From Puia sp. (GTDB lineage: Bacteria; Bacteroidota; Bacteroidia; Chitinophagales; Chitinophagaceae): a stretch of DNA of 64,000 nt. The notes under the pieces were generated by a model that saw only the letters and a list, made by a program, of their open reading frames with translations, was not told where the DNA came from and made no database searches. The position numbers and the translations under genes are program-made. The stretch's first letter is position 1; the number at the start of each line of letters is the position of its first letter. Shown here piece by piece: positions 9,253-18,712 of this stretch. The stretch covers positions 186,001 to 250,000 of the forward strand of contig JARLGZ010000269.1 of the NCBI GenBank assembly GCA_031292515.1. The letters are read 5' to 3'.

Positions 9253-9930
9253 ATGGTATCAGGTAAAAAAAAGATACAGGTCGCCATCGTCGATGATCAC
9301 GTCCTCCTTCGCAATGCGTTGGCAAAGCTGATTACCTCCTTCGAAAATTATGCGATTCTTTTCGAAGGGGACAACGGCAAGGACATAAAACTCAAGACCT
9401 CCCAGCAGATGATCCCCGATATCATCCTGCTGGACGTAAATATGCCGGATATGGATGGCTATGAGTCGGTCCGCTGGCTCCACAAGAACTATCCCCAGAT
9501 CAAGGTGCTGGCGCTATCCATGTACAGCGACGAAAGCACGATCATAAAAATGCTGAGACTCGGCGCCAAAGGATATATCCTGAAAAGTATCGACCCGGAA
9601 GAACTGAGGCTGGCGCTCGACTCGGTATTGAAAAAAGACTTCTATCTCTCCGAATTGATATCCGGTAAGATCATCAGCGGGCTGCATAAGGACGCCGGCA
9701 GCGCAGAGGTTGCGCTTCGCGTGACCGATAAGGAGAAAGAATTTCTTCAACTGTGCTGTACCGAGCTGACTTATAAAGATATCGCTATAAAAATGTTTGT
9801 CGGCCATCGCACGATCGATGCCTACCGGAATACCCTCTTTGAAAAACTAAATGTGAGGACCCGCGTCGGCCTCGCCATGTATGCCATCAAAGCCGGTCTC
9901 GTAGATCCTTCCAGCACCCCTATTCATTAG
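9253..9930 (+). CDS. LuxR/NarL-family response regulator
   Basis: Receiver 'VAIVDDHVLLRNAL...DIILLDVNMPDMDGYE' and C-terminal HTH 'LTYKDIAIKMFVGHRTIDAYRNTLFEKLNVRTRVGLAMYAIKAGLV'. Confidence 0.93.
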   Translation: MVSGKKKIQVAIVDDHVLLRNALAKLITSFENYAILFEGDNGKDIKLKTSQQMIPDIILLDVNMPDMDGYESVRWLHKNYPQIKVLALSMYSDESTIIKMLRLGAKGYILKSIDPEELRLALDSVLKKDFYLSELISGKIISGLHKDAGSAEVALRVTDKEKEFLQLCCTELTYKDIAIKMFVGHRTIDAYRNTLFEKLNVRTRVGLAMYAIKAGLVDPSSTPIH

Positions 9931-9967
9931 CGCTGTCAACTCCTTTCGCGCCTCCGCCCCGCGTGCG

Positions 9968-10444
9968 TTACCCCGCTAACAGCTTATGCAGGAACGCGAT
10001 CTGTCCCTGGTGATAGATATTGTGTTGGATAAGACCGTTCAGCAAAAACCGGAAATCATATTTTCGCTCCCTTGCCTGCTCCGAAAGAAAGACATCCTCC
10101 TTTACCGATAATAGCTCCAGGATTTTTTCGTGGGTGTCCTTAAACAGGCGGAGCCCTTGCTCCCAGGTGTCCTCCTTTTTATCAGGGACCGGCCAATCCA
10201 TCGTCTTCTCATACTCTGCCGGATCAAAGCCGGGGCCATTTTCCAGTTGCAGACGCGTAAACTCCGCCCAGCTGAGCATGTGATAAAGTAGTTCCAGCAG
10301 GGTATGAGATCCTGCCGATGGACGGATCGACGCCTTTGCAGGATCACATTCCGCAAGGATGGCATATACGGACTTGCCATACCAGGGCGCTCCGTTCAAT
10401 GTATCCCGTAAGGCTGCAAGAAGGGTGTCGATTTCTTTTCGCAT
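9968..10444 (-). CDS. DinB family protein
   Basis: 'HTLLELLYHMLSWAEF' and 'LLNGLIQHNIYHQGQIAFLHK' metal-binding helix motifs. Confidence 0.8.
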   Translation of the reverse strand: MRKEIDTLLAALRDTLNGAPWYGKSVYAILAECDPAKASIRPSAGSHTLLELLYHMLSWAEFTRLQLENGPGFDPAEYEKTMDWPVPDKKEDTWEQGLRLFKDTHEKILELLSVKEDVFLSEQARERKYDFRFLLNGLIQHNIYHQGQIAFLHKLLAG

Positions 10445-10475
10445 AAGAGGCTTTTAAATACATCGATTTGTAGCT

Positions 10476-10506
10476 CTCATAGACCATCTGCCATCTCACA
10501 GACCAT
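10476..10506. repeat. Short direct repeat downstream of the MMPL gene
   Basis: CTCATAGACCAT (10476-10487) and CTCACAGACCAT (10495-10506), 11/12 identical. Confidence 0.5.
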
Positions 10507-10515
10507 ACCCCCTGT

Positions 10516-12912
10516 CTATTGCACCCGTTTTTTCCCCAGGCTCATGAGCAATACCGGCAAAAAGATCAGGTTTGTCAGGGTGGCAACCACAAGGGTCAGG
10601 GAAGTCAGCCAGCCCAGGGCCTGGATACCGCCAAAGGTGCTGAAGCAAAAGATCACAAAGCCGGCAATCAGCACGAGCGAGGTATAGATGATGCTGATAC
10701 CGGTCTTATAAATGGTATCGATAACGGTCTGCTGGGAATCCCTGCCCTCTTTCCCCAACTCCTGTTTGTAATTTACGAGGAAGCGGATCGTGATATCGAT
10801 GGCGATGCCCAGGGCAATACTGAAAACGATGACCGTGGACGGCTTTAGCCGCACACCCGTCCATCCCATCACTCCCGCCGTGATCACCAGCGGGATGATA
10901 TTGGGAATCAACGAACAGATCAGGATACGCAGAGATCTGAATAAATAGAGCATACAACCGGCAATCAGCACAAACGCCCAGACAATACTGGATTTCAGAC
11001 CCTGGATGATAAAACTGCTTCCTTCCAGGAATGTCACGCTGCTGCCCGTAAACTGGAGGGTGTATTTCGAAGAATCGAATAAAGCGCCCGCCTTCTGCTC
11101 CACGTTTTGCAGGATCTCCGGCAGACGACGGCTTCCTACATCCGCCATATTCACACTGATGCGTATCTGCTGGTGGTTGGAATCGACAAAACTGTTGATC
11201 AGGTCACCCAGCCCCCCCAGCGGTTTTTTCACGGAACCCGTATCCACAGAGCCCGTGCCCGCCTGGCCCGTCTGATCTGTCTGGTGGTCTTTATCCGCTT
11301 TGTCTGTCTTCATGGTAAGATAGGGGACGAGGAAGACGGCATCAAAGGAATTGGGAAGACCATAGTCCGCGCTGTCGCCGTCGTAATAAGCCTGCCTCAG
11401 GAATTTTATACCCTCAACCAGCGACAACGGCCTGGCCATTTCCGGCTGGGAACCGATATAATTCGAAAGGGAGTCGATCTTTGCGAAGGTCGTAAGCGTA
11501 TTGATCCGGATACCGTTCTTTTTCCTCGTATCCACGACGATCTCCAGGGGCATCACCCCTTTGAAGTTTCTTTCAAAGAATTTCATGTCGGTATAGATGG
11601 GGTCTTTCTTCGGGAGGTCGTCCACGATAAAACCCTCCGAACGGAGACGCAGGATCCCGGCCACGGAGAAGCCCAGCACGATCAGCGTGATCGCATAAAT
11701 CGGGCGACGATGTCTGACAGTCCATGTTTCGAGCTGTCTTAAGATCGCCAGCAGCCACTTGTTGTCCAGGTAGCGAATGTGTTTCGGTTTTGGAGGAGGA
11801 AGATAGCTAAGGACCGAAGGGATCAGGATAAAAGAGATAAAGAACAGCATCATGATATTAATGCCCGCGATGACGCCGAATTCATTCAGAATAGCGCTCC
11901 GGGTAAGGGCGAATACGCCGAACCCGATCGCCGCGCTGATATTACAGAAAAGAGTCACAATGCCCATCTTGCTGATCATCAGCAGCAACGCCTGTCTCTT
12001 GTCGCCTGTCTGTAAATAAGCCGTATGGTATTTATTGAGAAAATAAACACAGTTAGGGATACCGATCACAACCATCAACGGCGGTGTAAGGGCATTGAGC
12101 AGGGTGATCTTGTAGCCCAGCAGGTGCATCGTGCCGAGACTGAAAAGCACACCGGTGATTACAACGCCGAGCGATAGAAACATCGTGCTGACACTCCGGA
12201 AGAATACCAGCAGGATCACCGCCGATAGTACGACCGATGCCAGCAAAAACCAGGTCATCTCCCTGGAGATTTTGATGGCCATGATGGTGCGGATCAGCGG
12301 GAGCCCGCTGTAATGGAGGTCCAGCCCGTGAGCCTTTCCAAACTGCTCCCCCAGCCTCGTTATCTCGTGGATCGTCAGGTTCCGCTTCGCGGAATTGATC
12401 ACGTTCTTATTGACATGTATGGCAATCAGCCACGCATTTGTCGCGGGGTTATACAAAAGGCCCCGGTAGAAGGGAAGACCTAAAAAGATCTTCTTGCAGC
12501 TATCTATCTCAGCCTGGCTGGCAGGATGGTCCGAAAACAGGCGGACAGCCTTTAATTTGCCGGAGCTGTCGTTCTTGACCAGGTTTACGGCCGAAGTGAC
12601 ACTCAGCACATTATCTACGGCCGGAACTTTTCTCAACTGCTCATTCAGCGCAATATAATCGGTAAAAATGTCCTTTTTGAAAAGATCCCCGCTCTGGATC
12701 CCGATCACCAGGAGGTTGCCGTCCTCACCAAACTTCTCCTTGAAAGCCTGGTAAACGATGGATTTCGGATTGTCTGTGGGAATAGCCCTCGAAAAATCAT
12801 AGCTCATTTGGACCTTAAAAGCATGATAACCCATAAAAACCGTGGCGGCAAAAAGCAGGACCAATAATTGAAGACGGAATTTAAGGACAAAACGGGCGAT
12901 TTGTTCCCACAT
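10516..12912 (-). CDS. RND/MMPL-family efflux transporter
   Basis: Duplicated MMPL transmembrane blocks, e.g. 'ITLLNALTPPLMVVIGIPNCVYFLNKYH' and 'KPSTVIVFSIALGIAIDITIRFLVNYK'; start placed at MWEQIARF. Confidence 0.88.
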   Translation of the reverse strand: MWEQIARFVLKFRLQLLVLLFAATVFMGYHAFKVQMSYDFSRAIPTDNPKSIVYQAFKEKFGEDGNLLVIGIQSGDLFKKDIFTDYIALNEQLRKVPAVDNVLSVTSAVNLVKNDSSGKLKAVRLFSDHPASQAEIDSCKKIFLGLPFYRGLLYNPATNAWLIAIHVNKNVINSAKRNLTIHEITRLGEQFGKAHGLDLHYSGLPLIRTIMAIKISREMTWFLLASVVLSAVILLVFFRSVSTMFLSLGVVITGVLFSLGTMHLLGYKITLLNALTPPLMVVIGIPNCVYFLNKYHTAYLQTGDKRQALLLMISKMGIVTLFCNISAAIGFGVFALTRSAILNEFGVIAGINIMMLFFISFILIPSVLSYLPPPKPKHIRYLDNKWLLAILRQLETWTVRHRRPIYAITLIVLGFSVAGILRLRSEGFIVDDLPKKDPIYTDMKFFERNFKGVMPLEIVVDTRKKNGIRINTLTTFAKIDSLSNYIGSQPEMARPLSLVEGIKFLRQAYYDGDSADYGLPNSFDAVFLVPYLTMKTDKADKDHQTDQTGQAGTGSVDTGSVKKPLGGLGDLINSFVDSNHQQIRISVNMADVGSRRLPEILQNVEQKAGALFDSSKYTLQFTGSSVTFLEGSSFIIQGLKSSIVWAFVLIAGCMLYLFRSLRILICSLIPNIIPLVITAGVMGWTGVRLKPSTVIVFSIALGIAIDITIRFLVNYKQELGKEGRDSQQTVIDTIYKTGISIIYTSLVLIAGFVIFCFSTFGGIQALGWLTSLTLVVATLTNLIFLPVLLMSLGKKRVQ

Positions 12913-13020
12913 GATAGTTAAGCTATTAGATAAAAATGACGGCCTTTGACCCTGCAAAGAAACTTATTTTACCCGGCTTTTCCAGCGGAAGGGCTCCGTT
13001 TTACAATTAACTTTGAAGAA

Positions 13021-13761
13021 TTGAAATTGCATCACACAAGAGGGATCGTGCTGAAGACCGTGAAATACGGAGAGACCAGTATCATCACCACCATCTATAC
13101 GGAACTATGGGGGGTGCAGTCCTATCTCGTGAACGGAGTAAGGTCATCTTCCAAAAAAGGCCCCGGCAGGGCGAACCTGTTTCAGCCGGCTTCGATGCTT
13201 GACCTGGTGGTCTATCATAATGAGCTGGGCAACCTGCAGCGCATAAAAGAATTCCGGTGGGGCTATCTCTATCAGGGGCTCTTCTTTGAGGTAGTCCGTA
13301 ATTCGGTCGCCCTTTATATGGTGGAATTGCTCCACAAATGCCTGAAACAACCCGAGCCCAATCCCGATCTTTTTTATTTTGTTGAAGATGCTTTCACTCA
13401 CCTGGACACGGCGGAAATGGATGTCGTAGCGAATTTCCCCCTCTTCTTTACCCTGCACCTGGCTTCGTTTTTTGGGTTGCGCATACAGGACGACTATTCC
13501 CCCGACCGCTCCGTCCTCGACCTGCAGGAAGGTTTTTTCACACGCGAACAACCCGCGCACCAGCGGGCGCTCGAGGATCCCTTTAGCTATTATACCTCGC
13601 AACTCTTAAAAGTCCGGCAGCCCCACGAACTAAACCAGCTGTCTCTTAACCGGCAGACCCGCCAGGTGTTGCTCCATGCCTACGAATCCTTCTATGCGCA
13701 CCATATCCAGGATTTCGGTTCCCTGCGTACATTGCCTGTCCTGGAAGCCGTGTTGGGCTGA
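13021..13761 (+). CDS. recO: DNA repair protein RecO
   Basis: 'LKLHHTRGIVLKTVKYGETSIITTIYTELWGVQSYLVNGVRSS', typical RecO OB-fold; start probably TTG 13021. Confidence 0.85.
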   Translation: MKLHHTRGIVLKTVKYGETSIITTIYTELWGVQSYLVNGVRSSSKKGPGRANLFQPASMLDLVVYHNELGNLQRIKEFRWGYLYQGLFFEVVRNSVALYMVELLHKCLKQPEPNPDLFYFVEDAFTHLDTAEMDVVANFPLFFTLHLASFFGLRIQDDYSPDRSVLDLQEGFFTREQPAHQRALEDPFSYYTSQLLKVRQPHELNQLSLNRQTRQVLLHAYESFYAHHIQDFGSLRTLPVLEAVLG

Positions 13762-13817
13762 TGGCGCGGGCGGCGACCAGACTGTAAGCAGCAATGGGTG
13801 GGAACCGGCACTCCGCA

Positions 13818-13853
13818 AAAACATGCCGATACAGGAAAACATGCCAATACAGG
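13818..13853. repeat. Two tandem 18-bp units abutting the amidohydrolase stop codon
   Basis: AAAACATGCCGATACAGG / AAAACATGCCAATACAGG, 17/18 identical. Confidence 0.8.
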
Positions 13854-15053
13854 CTATAGTAGCCTTTGGACGGTGGCCCTCTCCATAAACCTATCTCCAT
13901 CGCAGCCCTCAATAAGAATCACCCCCGGCTGCTTACCGGCTTCAAAACTACCCAGCATATCCTCCGCCTGCAGCGCCATCGCTCCATTCAGCGTCGCCCA
14001 CCGTAACAGCGTCCCGGCAGGAACCTCCGGGAAATGAGCCTGCAGCGTCTTCAACTCTTCGAGGATGCTGAGAACATGATTGGAGGCCAGGCTGTCCGTC
14101 CCGACTACCAACGTGCAATCTTGCTTCCTCAACAGGTCGACAGCAGGGAGGCGGCCGGAAATATAGAGGTTTGCATTCGGGCACAGGCAAAAGAACAAAG
14201 AAGGCCCCCCATCGGCGGCAGGACGCCACTGCCGGGCAAAAAGGAGGTCCTCTTCCGTCGTCTCCACATTATGGACAAGGATCAGGGACTGGTTGGGATA
14301 AAAAAAAGGGAGATAACCCGGCAGACTTCTTTTGCCCCGTCCCCTGAAAAAAGAGACATCGATGCCGAGCGCCTCATAGAGACGCAGGAAATCTCCGCCC
14401 CCCGACTGGCTGAATGCGTCCTCTGCCGGGGTCTCCTGGTTGTGGATGGTGAGGATATGATTGCCCGGGAAATTGGCGATCAGCCCGAATAACTCGTCGG
14501 AGACAGAATAAGGGGCGTGCGGCACAATGGAATTGGATTCGACGGGCAGGGGATAAGCCTGGGCAAAGGCTTCAAAAGTTTTGCGGGCTGCGTCAAACCG
14601 GGCCGGCGCGCCGGCTCCGATAAATCCCATGGCCTCGACGAAATTGTGGTAGTAGATATTTCCTTCGGTCTTTTGAGAGAACGAGTGGGTGGTATTGCAG
14701 ATGTCTCCCACGGCGACGATGCCATTTCTCACCATCTCTTTTTCGGCGGCCGCCAGCGCATCCCGGACAAGATCGGCCTGGAAATCCCTTTTTTTCATGA
14801 CGTCCAGCAAAAAATCGATCAGCCCGGTTTTCTCCGGGATCAGGCCCCTCATATGAGACAATTCCAGGTGGCAATGGCAATTGACAAACCCGGGGCAGAG
14901 TATACCGCTGTAGCTTTCGACCCCTTCTCCGGCTTCTTCGGTGGACGCCAGCGCCAGGATGACGCCCGCTTCGTCGGTAATCAGCACGGTGTCTTCCGCC
15001 GCCATCCCGTGGCCGGTGAACAAGTGGTCTGCGCTGAATTTACGGGTTGCCAT
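13854..15053 (-). CDS. Amidohydrolase family protein (chlorohydrolase/cytosine deaminase-like)
   Basis: 'GILCPGFVNCHCHLELSHMRG', 'IVPHAPYSVSDELF', 'LVVGTDSLASNHVLSILEEL'. Confidence 0.85.
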   Translation of the reverse strand: MATRKFSADHLFTGHGMAAEDTVLITDEAGVILALASTEEAGEGVESYSGILCPGFVNCHCHLELSHMRGLIPEKTGLIDFLLDVMKKRDFQADLVRDALAAAEKEMVRNGIVAVGDICNTTHSFSQKTEGNIYYHNFVEAMGFIGAGAPARFDAARKTFEAFAQAYPLPVESNSIVPHAPYSVSDELFGLIANFPGNHILTIHNQETPAEDAFSQSGGGDFLRLYEALGIDVSFFRGRGKRSLPGYLPFFYPNQSLILVHNVETTEEDLLFARQWRPAADGGPSLFFCLCPNANLYISGRLPAVDLLRKQDCTLVVGTDSLASNHVLSILEELKTLQAHFPEVPAGTLLRWATLNGAMALQAEDMLGSFEAGKQPGVILIEGCDGDRFMERATVQRLL

Positions 15054-15089
15054 ATAAGTGTTTCCAGGTCACCGCTAAACGTCCATGCA

Positions 15090-15119
15090 TTGTCCGTTAC
15101 GCATTTTGACGTAGGTTTG
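15090..15119 (+). promoter_or_regulatory. Bacteroidota-type promoter for prfA
   Basis: TTG-N19-TAGGTTTG about 45 bp upstream of the prfA ATG. Confidence 0.55.
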
Positions 15120-15164
15120 CAAACTTTTACTACAGAGTATTTCCTATAAAAGTAAGTCAAAACT

Positions 15165-16229
15165 ATGTTAGATAAATTAGAAGCCATTAAAGCCAGATTC
15201 GAAGACCTGGGAGTGGCGTTGAGCAACCCGGAGATCGTTAGCGATAACCGCAGGTTCAGTGCGATGAGCAAGGAATACCGAAGCGTTGAAAAAATCGTGC
15301 TGGCTTATGAAGAATACAAAAAAATACTCGGCGATATCGAATTCTATAAGGAGGCGCTGAACGGAGAGGATAACGAACTGCGCGAATTAGCCAAGGCGGA
15401 AGCGCCGGAGCTGGATGAAAAAAAGGATAAGATCGAAGCCTATATCCGTCAGTTGCTGATCCCCAAAGACCCGCAGGATGAGAAGAACGCGATCCTGGAG
15501 ATCCGGGCCGGAACCGGTGGCGATGAAGCCAGCCTGTTTGCCGGCAACCTGTTGCGTATGTACATAAAATATTGCGAAAGAAGAGGATGGAAGACCGCGA
15601 TCCTCAGTGAAAGCGAAGGAACCGTGGGGGGCTACAAAGAGGTCCAGGTGGAAATCACGGGTGAAGATGTATACGGGACGCTTAAATTTGAAAGTGGCGT
15701 TCATCGTGTCCAGCGCGTCCCGGATACGGAGACCAGCGGACGCGTCCACACCAGCGCTGCCACCGTGGCCATTATGCCTGAGGCCGAAGAGGTCGACTTC
15801 GAATTAAAAGAAAGCGATGTTAAAATGGAGACAGCCCGCAGCGGCGGCGCCGGTGGACAGAACGTCAACAAAGTAGAAACCAAGGTCTTCCTCACCCACA
15901 TCCCGACCGGGGTGGTAGTCGTCTGCCAGACGGAACGTAGCCAGCTTGGAAACCGGGAAAAAGCCATGCAGATGTTGCGCACAAAGCTGTACGAAGAGCA
16001 GGTCCGTAAGCAGGAAGAGGAGATCGCCCGCCACCGCAAAAGCCTCGTAAGCACGGGAGACCGCAGCGCAAAGATTCGCACTTATAACTATCCCCAGGGA
16101 AGGGTCACGGATCATCGTATCGGTCTCACCGTCTATAACCTGGACGACGTACTGAACGGCAATATCCAGGAATTTATTGACGCACTGCAGTTTGCCGAAA
16201 ACGCGGAGAAAATGGCCACACAGAATTGA
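15165..16229 (+). CDS. prfA: Peptide chain release factor 1
   Basis: '[29 protein letters not shown]' with GGQ motif; full-length RF1. Confidence 0.96.
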   Translation: MLDKLEAIKARFEDLGVALSNPEIVSDNRRFSAMSKEYRSVEKIVLAYEEYKKILGDIEFYKEALNGEDNELRELAKAEAPELDEKKDKIEAYIRQLLIPKDPQDEKNAILEIRAGTGGDEASLFAGNLLRMYIKYCERRGWKTAILSESEGTVGGYKEVQVEITGEDVYGTLKFESGVHRVQRVPDTETSGRVHTSAATVAIMPEAEEVDFELKESDVKMETARSGGAGGQNVNKVETKVFLTHIPTGVVVVCQTERSQLGNREKAMQMLRTKLYEEQVRKQEEEIARHRKSLVSTGDRSAKIRTYNYPQGRVTDHRIGLTVYNLDDVLNGNIQEFIDALQFAENAEKMATQN

Positions 16230-17188
16230 TACACCCCCGTAAATCCGGAGGAAGGCGAAAATACCCACTCGCCACAGCTGGTTGTAAGCGCCCAATAAAT
16301 GATAAGAATTCATAATTATTTTTTGCGGTTTTTATAGGGTTTTTTTCTGCATAAGTAGTAACTTGTATGAAACTGCCGCTTATGCTTGAAGAATTGATAA
16401 ATCTTGAAAAAAAGCACGCCGGCACTGCCGTTTTCTCCAACCCGGCGATTCCCGATCAGCATAATGACACAGTCATTGCCAAAGCAGGCAATTCCATCAC
16501 CGATGGTTTGAAAAATAGGGTCAGCAGACCTCGGGCACGGCAGGTATTGAACTTGTTCAGCCACGGGGCAGACATCAGCGCGAATCCCGCCATTCAAAAT
16601 ATCTCTGGCGGCGGTTTGGATTTGCAGGGGATGCCCGGCCGGCTTTCGGGCGGACAGGGTTTTGCAGGAGGACATGGCCGGCAGCCTTGAACAGGAAGGA
16701 GCCCGAGGATTATGGACAAGATCAAAGACCTGTTTACCGCCTGACAGGCAGATTAAAATGAGATTAAGAAAACAACAAACAAAGAGATAGGCGTAGGGTG
16801 AGAGGCAGGAGATCGACACTAATATAGAAGAGATTGATACTAATGATAATAGGGAGAAGACAGGTCGGTTATGAAGATAAGTTTGAGTAGGCCTAAAAGA
16901 CCTGAGCATCGTAGTTATCATGCCGCTTTTACGATTCTTTAACGGTCGATGCTTAAACCTTTTGTTCCGGGGGGCGTCTTATTTGTGTAAGTTCTTTTGA
17001 AATGCGGCAGGGTAAGGGTTTTGGGCGGAAATAAGAGAATTTTGCCGTAATGCTAAAAAAATGTTATTACTGCGAAATAGAAGATCCAAAGAATCGTTTC
17101 ATACGTAATTTTGATAGAGCGCAGGCAAGAGATGAGGAGCCGGGAGGCCACGAAGTTCTTGGAATTCTTTAACAGGTTAGGTATAATA

Positions 17189-17204
17189 TTGGCACCTGTT
17201 TTGC
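17189..17204 (+). promoter_or_regulatory. Candidate sigma-54 (-24/-12) promoter
   Basis: TTGGCAC-ctgtt-TTGC matches TGGCAC-N5-TTGC with correct spacing; intergenic. Confidence 0.6.
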
Positions 17205-17215
17205 GTTATTGTAAA

Positions 17216-17309
17216 TAGTCTTTTCTATTTGACTCACATAAAGCAGTCAATTTTCTCATAAGCAGTTAGTTTTGGTTACGGCCCCTGTTTCTACAGGGGC
17301 TTATTTTTT
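17216..17309 (+). ncRNA. Candidate small RNA between a sigma-54 promoter and a terminator
   Basis: Predicted start about 12 nt after the GC element; no convincing ORF; ends at a strong hairpin plus T-tract. Confidence 0.4.
17281..17309 (+). terminator. Rho-independent terminator with an alternative third arm
   Basis: GCCCCTGT-TTCT-ACAGGGGC-TTATTTTTT; a third arm GCCCCTG at 17310-17316 can pair with CAGGGGC. Confidence 0.75.
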
Positions 17310-17396
17310 GCCCCTGCTTTACCCTTATCTATCATTCCGGGAATCATTCGGCACGATCGATATTCTCAGGCGACCACCGGTCACCTCTCTCAGGAA

Positions 17397-17807
17397 TCAC
17401 CCTTCCAATAAACTCAGGTTGCTGATACCATAAGCGAGGCTTGCGCCTATCAGGTCGGCTATAATGTCCCCCAGTTCAAAGTCCCTGTTGGGAATGAAAT
17501 ACTTCTGTACATACTCCATCCCGATCCCATAGATGGCAGCCAGGATAAAGACGCGGAAAAACAGGCTAAGCCGCTTTTTTTGAGGGAATTCCTGGCCACT
17601 CAGGTATAAACACCATAAAAAGACAAACCCGCCAAACAGCCCGATATGGACTATTTTATCGAATTGGGGGATCTTGAACCTCCCCTCATTGGGGAGCACG
17701 GATCCGGGCAGGGACAGCAAAATCCCGATCAGGACAGTCCAGCAGACCGGGATATACAAGGCAGACAGGTATTTTTTCAGAAAGACGATCATTCGGGAGA
17801 ACAGCAT
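17397..17807 (-). CDS. VanZ-like family membrane protein
   Basis: 'KIPQFDKIVHIGLFGGFVFLWCLYL' and 'RDFELGDIIADLIGASLAYG'; start placed at MLFSRMIVF. Confidence 0.75.
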   Translation of the reverse strand: MLFSRMIVFLKKYLSALYIPVCWTVLIGILLSLPGSVLPNEGRFKIPQFDKIVHIGLFGGFVFLWCLYLSGQEFPQKKRLSLFFRVFILAAIYGIGMEYVQKYFIPNRDFELGDIIADLIGASLAYGISNLSLLEG

Positions 17808-17825
17808 ACGAAAAGGTATAAAATA

Positions 17826-17854
17826 AAAAAGTCCCTTAAAAATGGGACTTTTTT
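17826..17854 (-). terminator. Rho-independent terminator downstream of the anti-sigma gene
   Basis: AAAAAGTCCC-TTAAAAAT-GGGACTTTTT symmetrical hairpin. Confidence 0.75.
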
Positions 17855-17898
17855 TACTATATGTGGAGTTTTTTTCCCTCTTTATGAGGAGCTCCCGG

Positions 17899-18711
17899 TT
17901 ACTGGGACTGCTTAAGCTTCCCGAGGGATTGCATTTTTTCAAGTGTGGGCGAGACGCTTCCGCCCTTTTGTTCGATCGTAATGGCAAAGGCTTCGGCTTT
18001 TTGGGTGTTTTTCATTTTTACGATGAACTTCTCTTTATTTACGTCAAATACACCCAAATCCTTCGGTTTCCCATCAATCAACGCCCAAAGCTGGTATTGC
18101 TTGTCAGAAGGCAACTGAGGCATATTCTTCACGACAAGATATACGTTGGTTGACGCCGAATCCCAGTAAATATTGGCCGAAGATTTGGGCGCTGTCTGGG
18201 TGCCTACCAGGTTGACCACGGTGACATTTGGATCGCTTACTACTTTCTGCTCGTCGGCGATCTTGTTCAGAATGCTGTCGGATTTTTGCGCTCTCGCAGC
18301 CAGTTCCTGGTTGGAACTCCTTAGCTCCGCGTTCTGTTCGGAGAACCGGTACAGGAAATAGGCGCAGCCTATCAGCAAGACCACTGAGGCGGCCGCCATA
18401 AAACGTAAGAAACCGCCCTGGCGCATGGGACGCACAGGAGTTGTTGCTTTTTCCATGGTGATCGTTTTTGTTTGATTTAAAGAAGGTGGGTTTTGAATCG
18501 CTTCTAAAAATCGAACCTTAACACTTTCAGGTGGTTTTACGGCATTTGCGAGGGCAAATTTTTCGACGGATTCTTCAAATTCATCGCGGGCGGCTGCCAG
18601 CTCCGGGTATTCGGCGCAGAGACGCTCGAACTCTGCTCTTTCCTCTCCCGAGGCGAGGCCAAGCACGTAGCTTTCGACAATTCCGCTTACTATATAATCT
18701 TTGACGTTCAC
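17899..18711 (-). CDS. Anti-sigma factor (RskA-like C-terminal domain)
   Basis: 'QLPSDKQYQLWALIDGKPKDLGVFD...AFAITIEQKGGSVSPT', one TM, directly downstream of an ECF sigma factor. Confidence 0.88.
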   Translation of the reverse strand: MNVKDYIVSGIVESYVLGLASGEERAEFERLCAEYPELAAARDEFEESVEKFALANAVKPPESVKVRFLEAIQNPPSLNQTKTITMEKATTPVRPMRQGGFLRFMAAASVVLLIGCAYFLYRFSEQNAELRSSNQELAARAQKSDSILNKIADEQKVVSDPNVTVVNLVGTQTAPKSSANIYWDSASTNVYLVVKNMPQLPSDKQYQLWALIDGKPKDLGVFDVNKEKFIVKMKNTQKAEAFAITIEQKGGSVSPTLEKMQSLGKLKQSQ

Positions 18712-18712
18712 T

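Noticed and set aside
16316-16921. 201-aa minus-strand and 107-aa plus-strand ORFs in the prfA-vanZ gap
   Set aside because: Mutually overlapping, no recognisable family; region treated as noncoding.
17050-17172. 40-codon ORF MLKKCYYCEIEDPKNRF... with a CxxC pair upstream of the sigma-54-like site
   Set aside because: Too short to support without conservation data; could be a small protein or chance.
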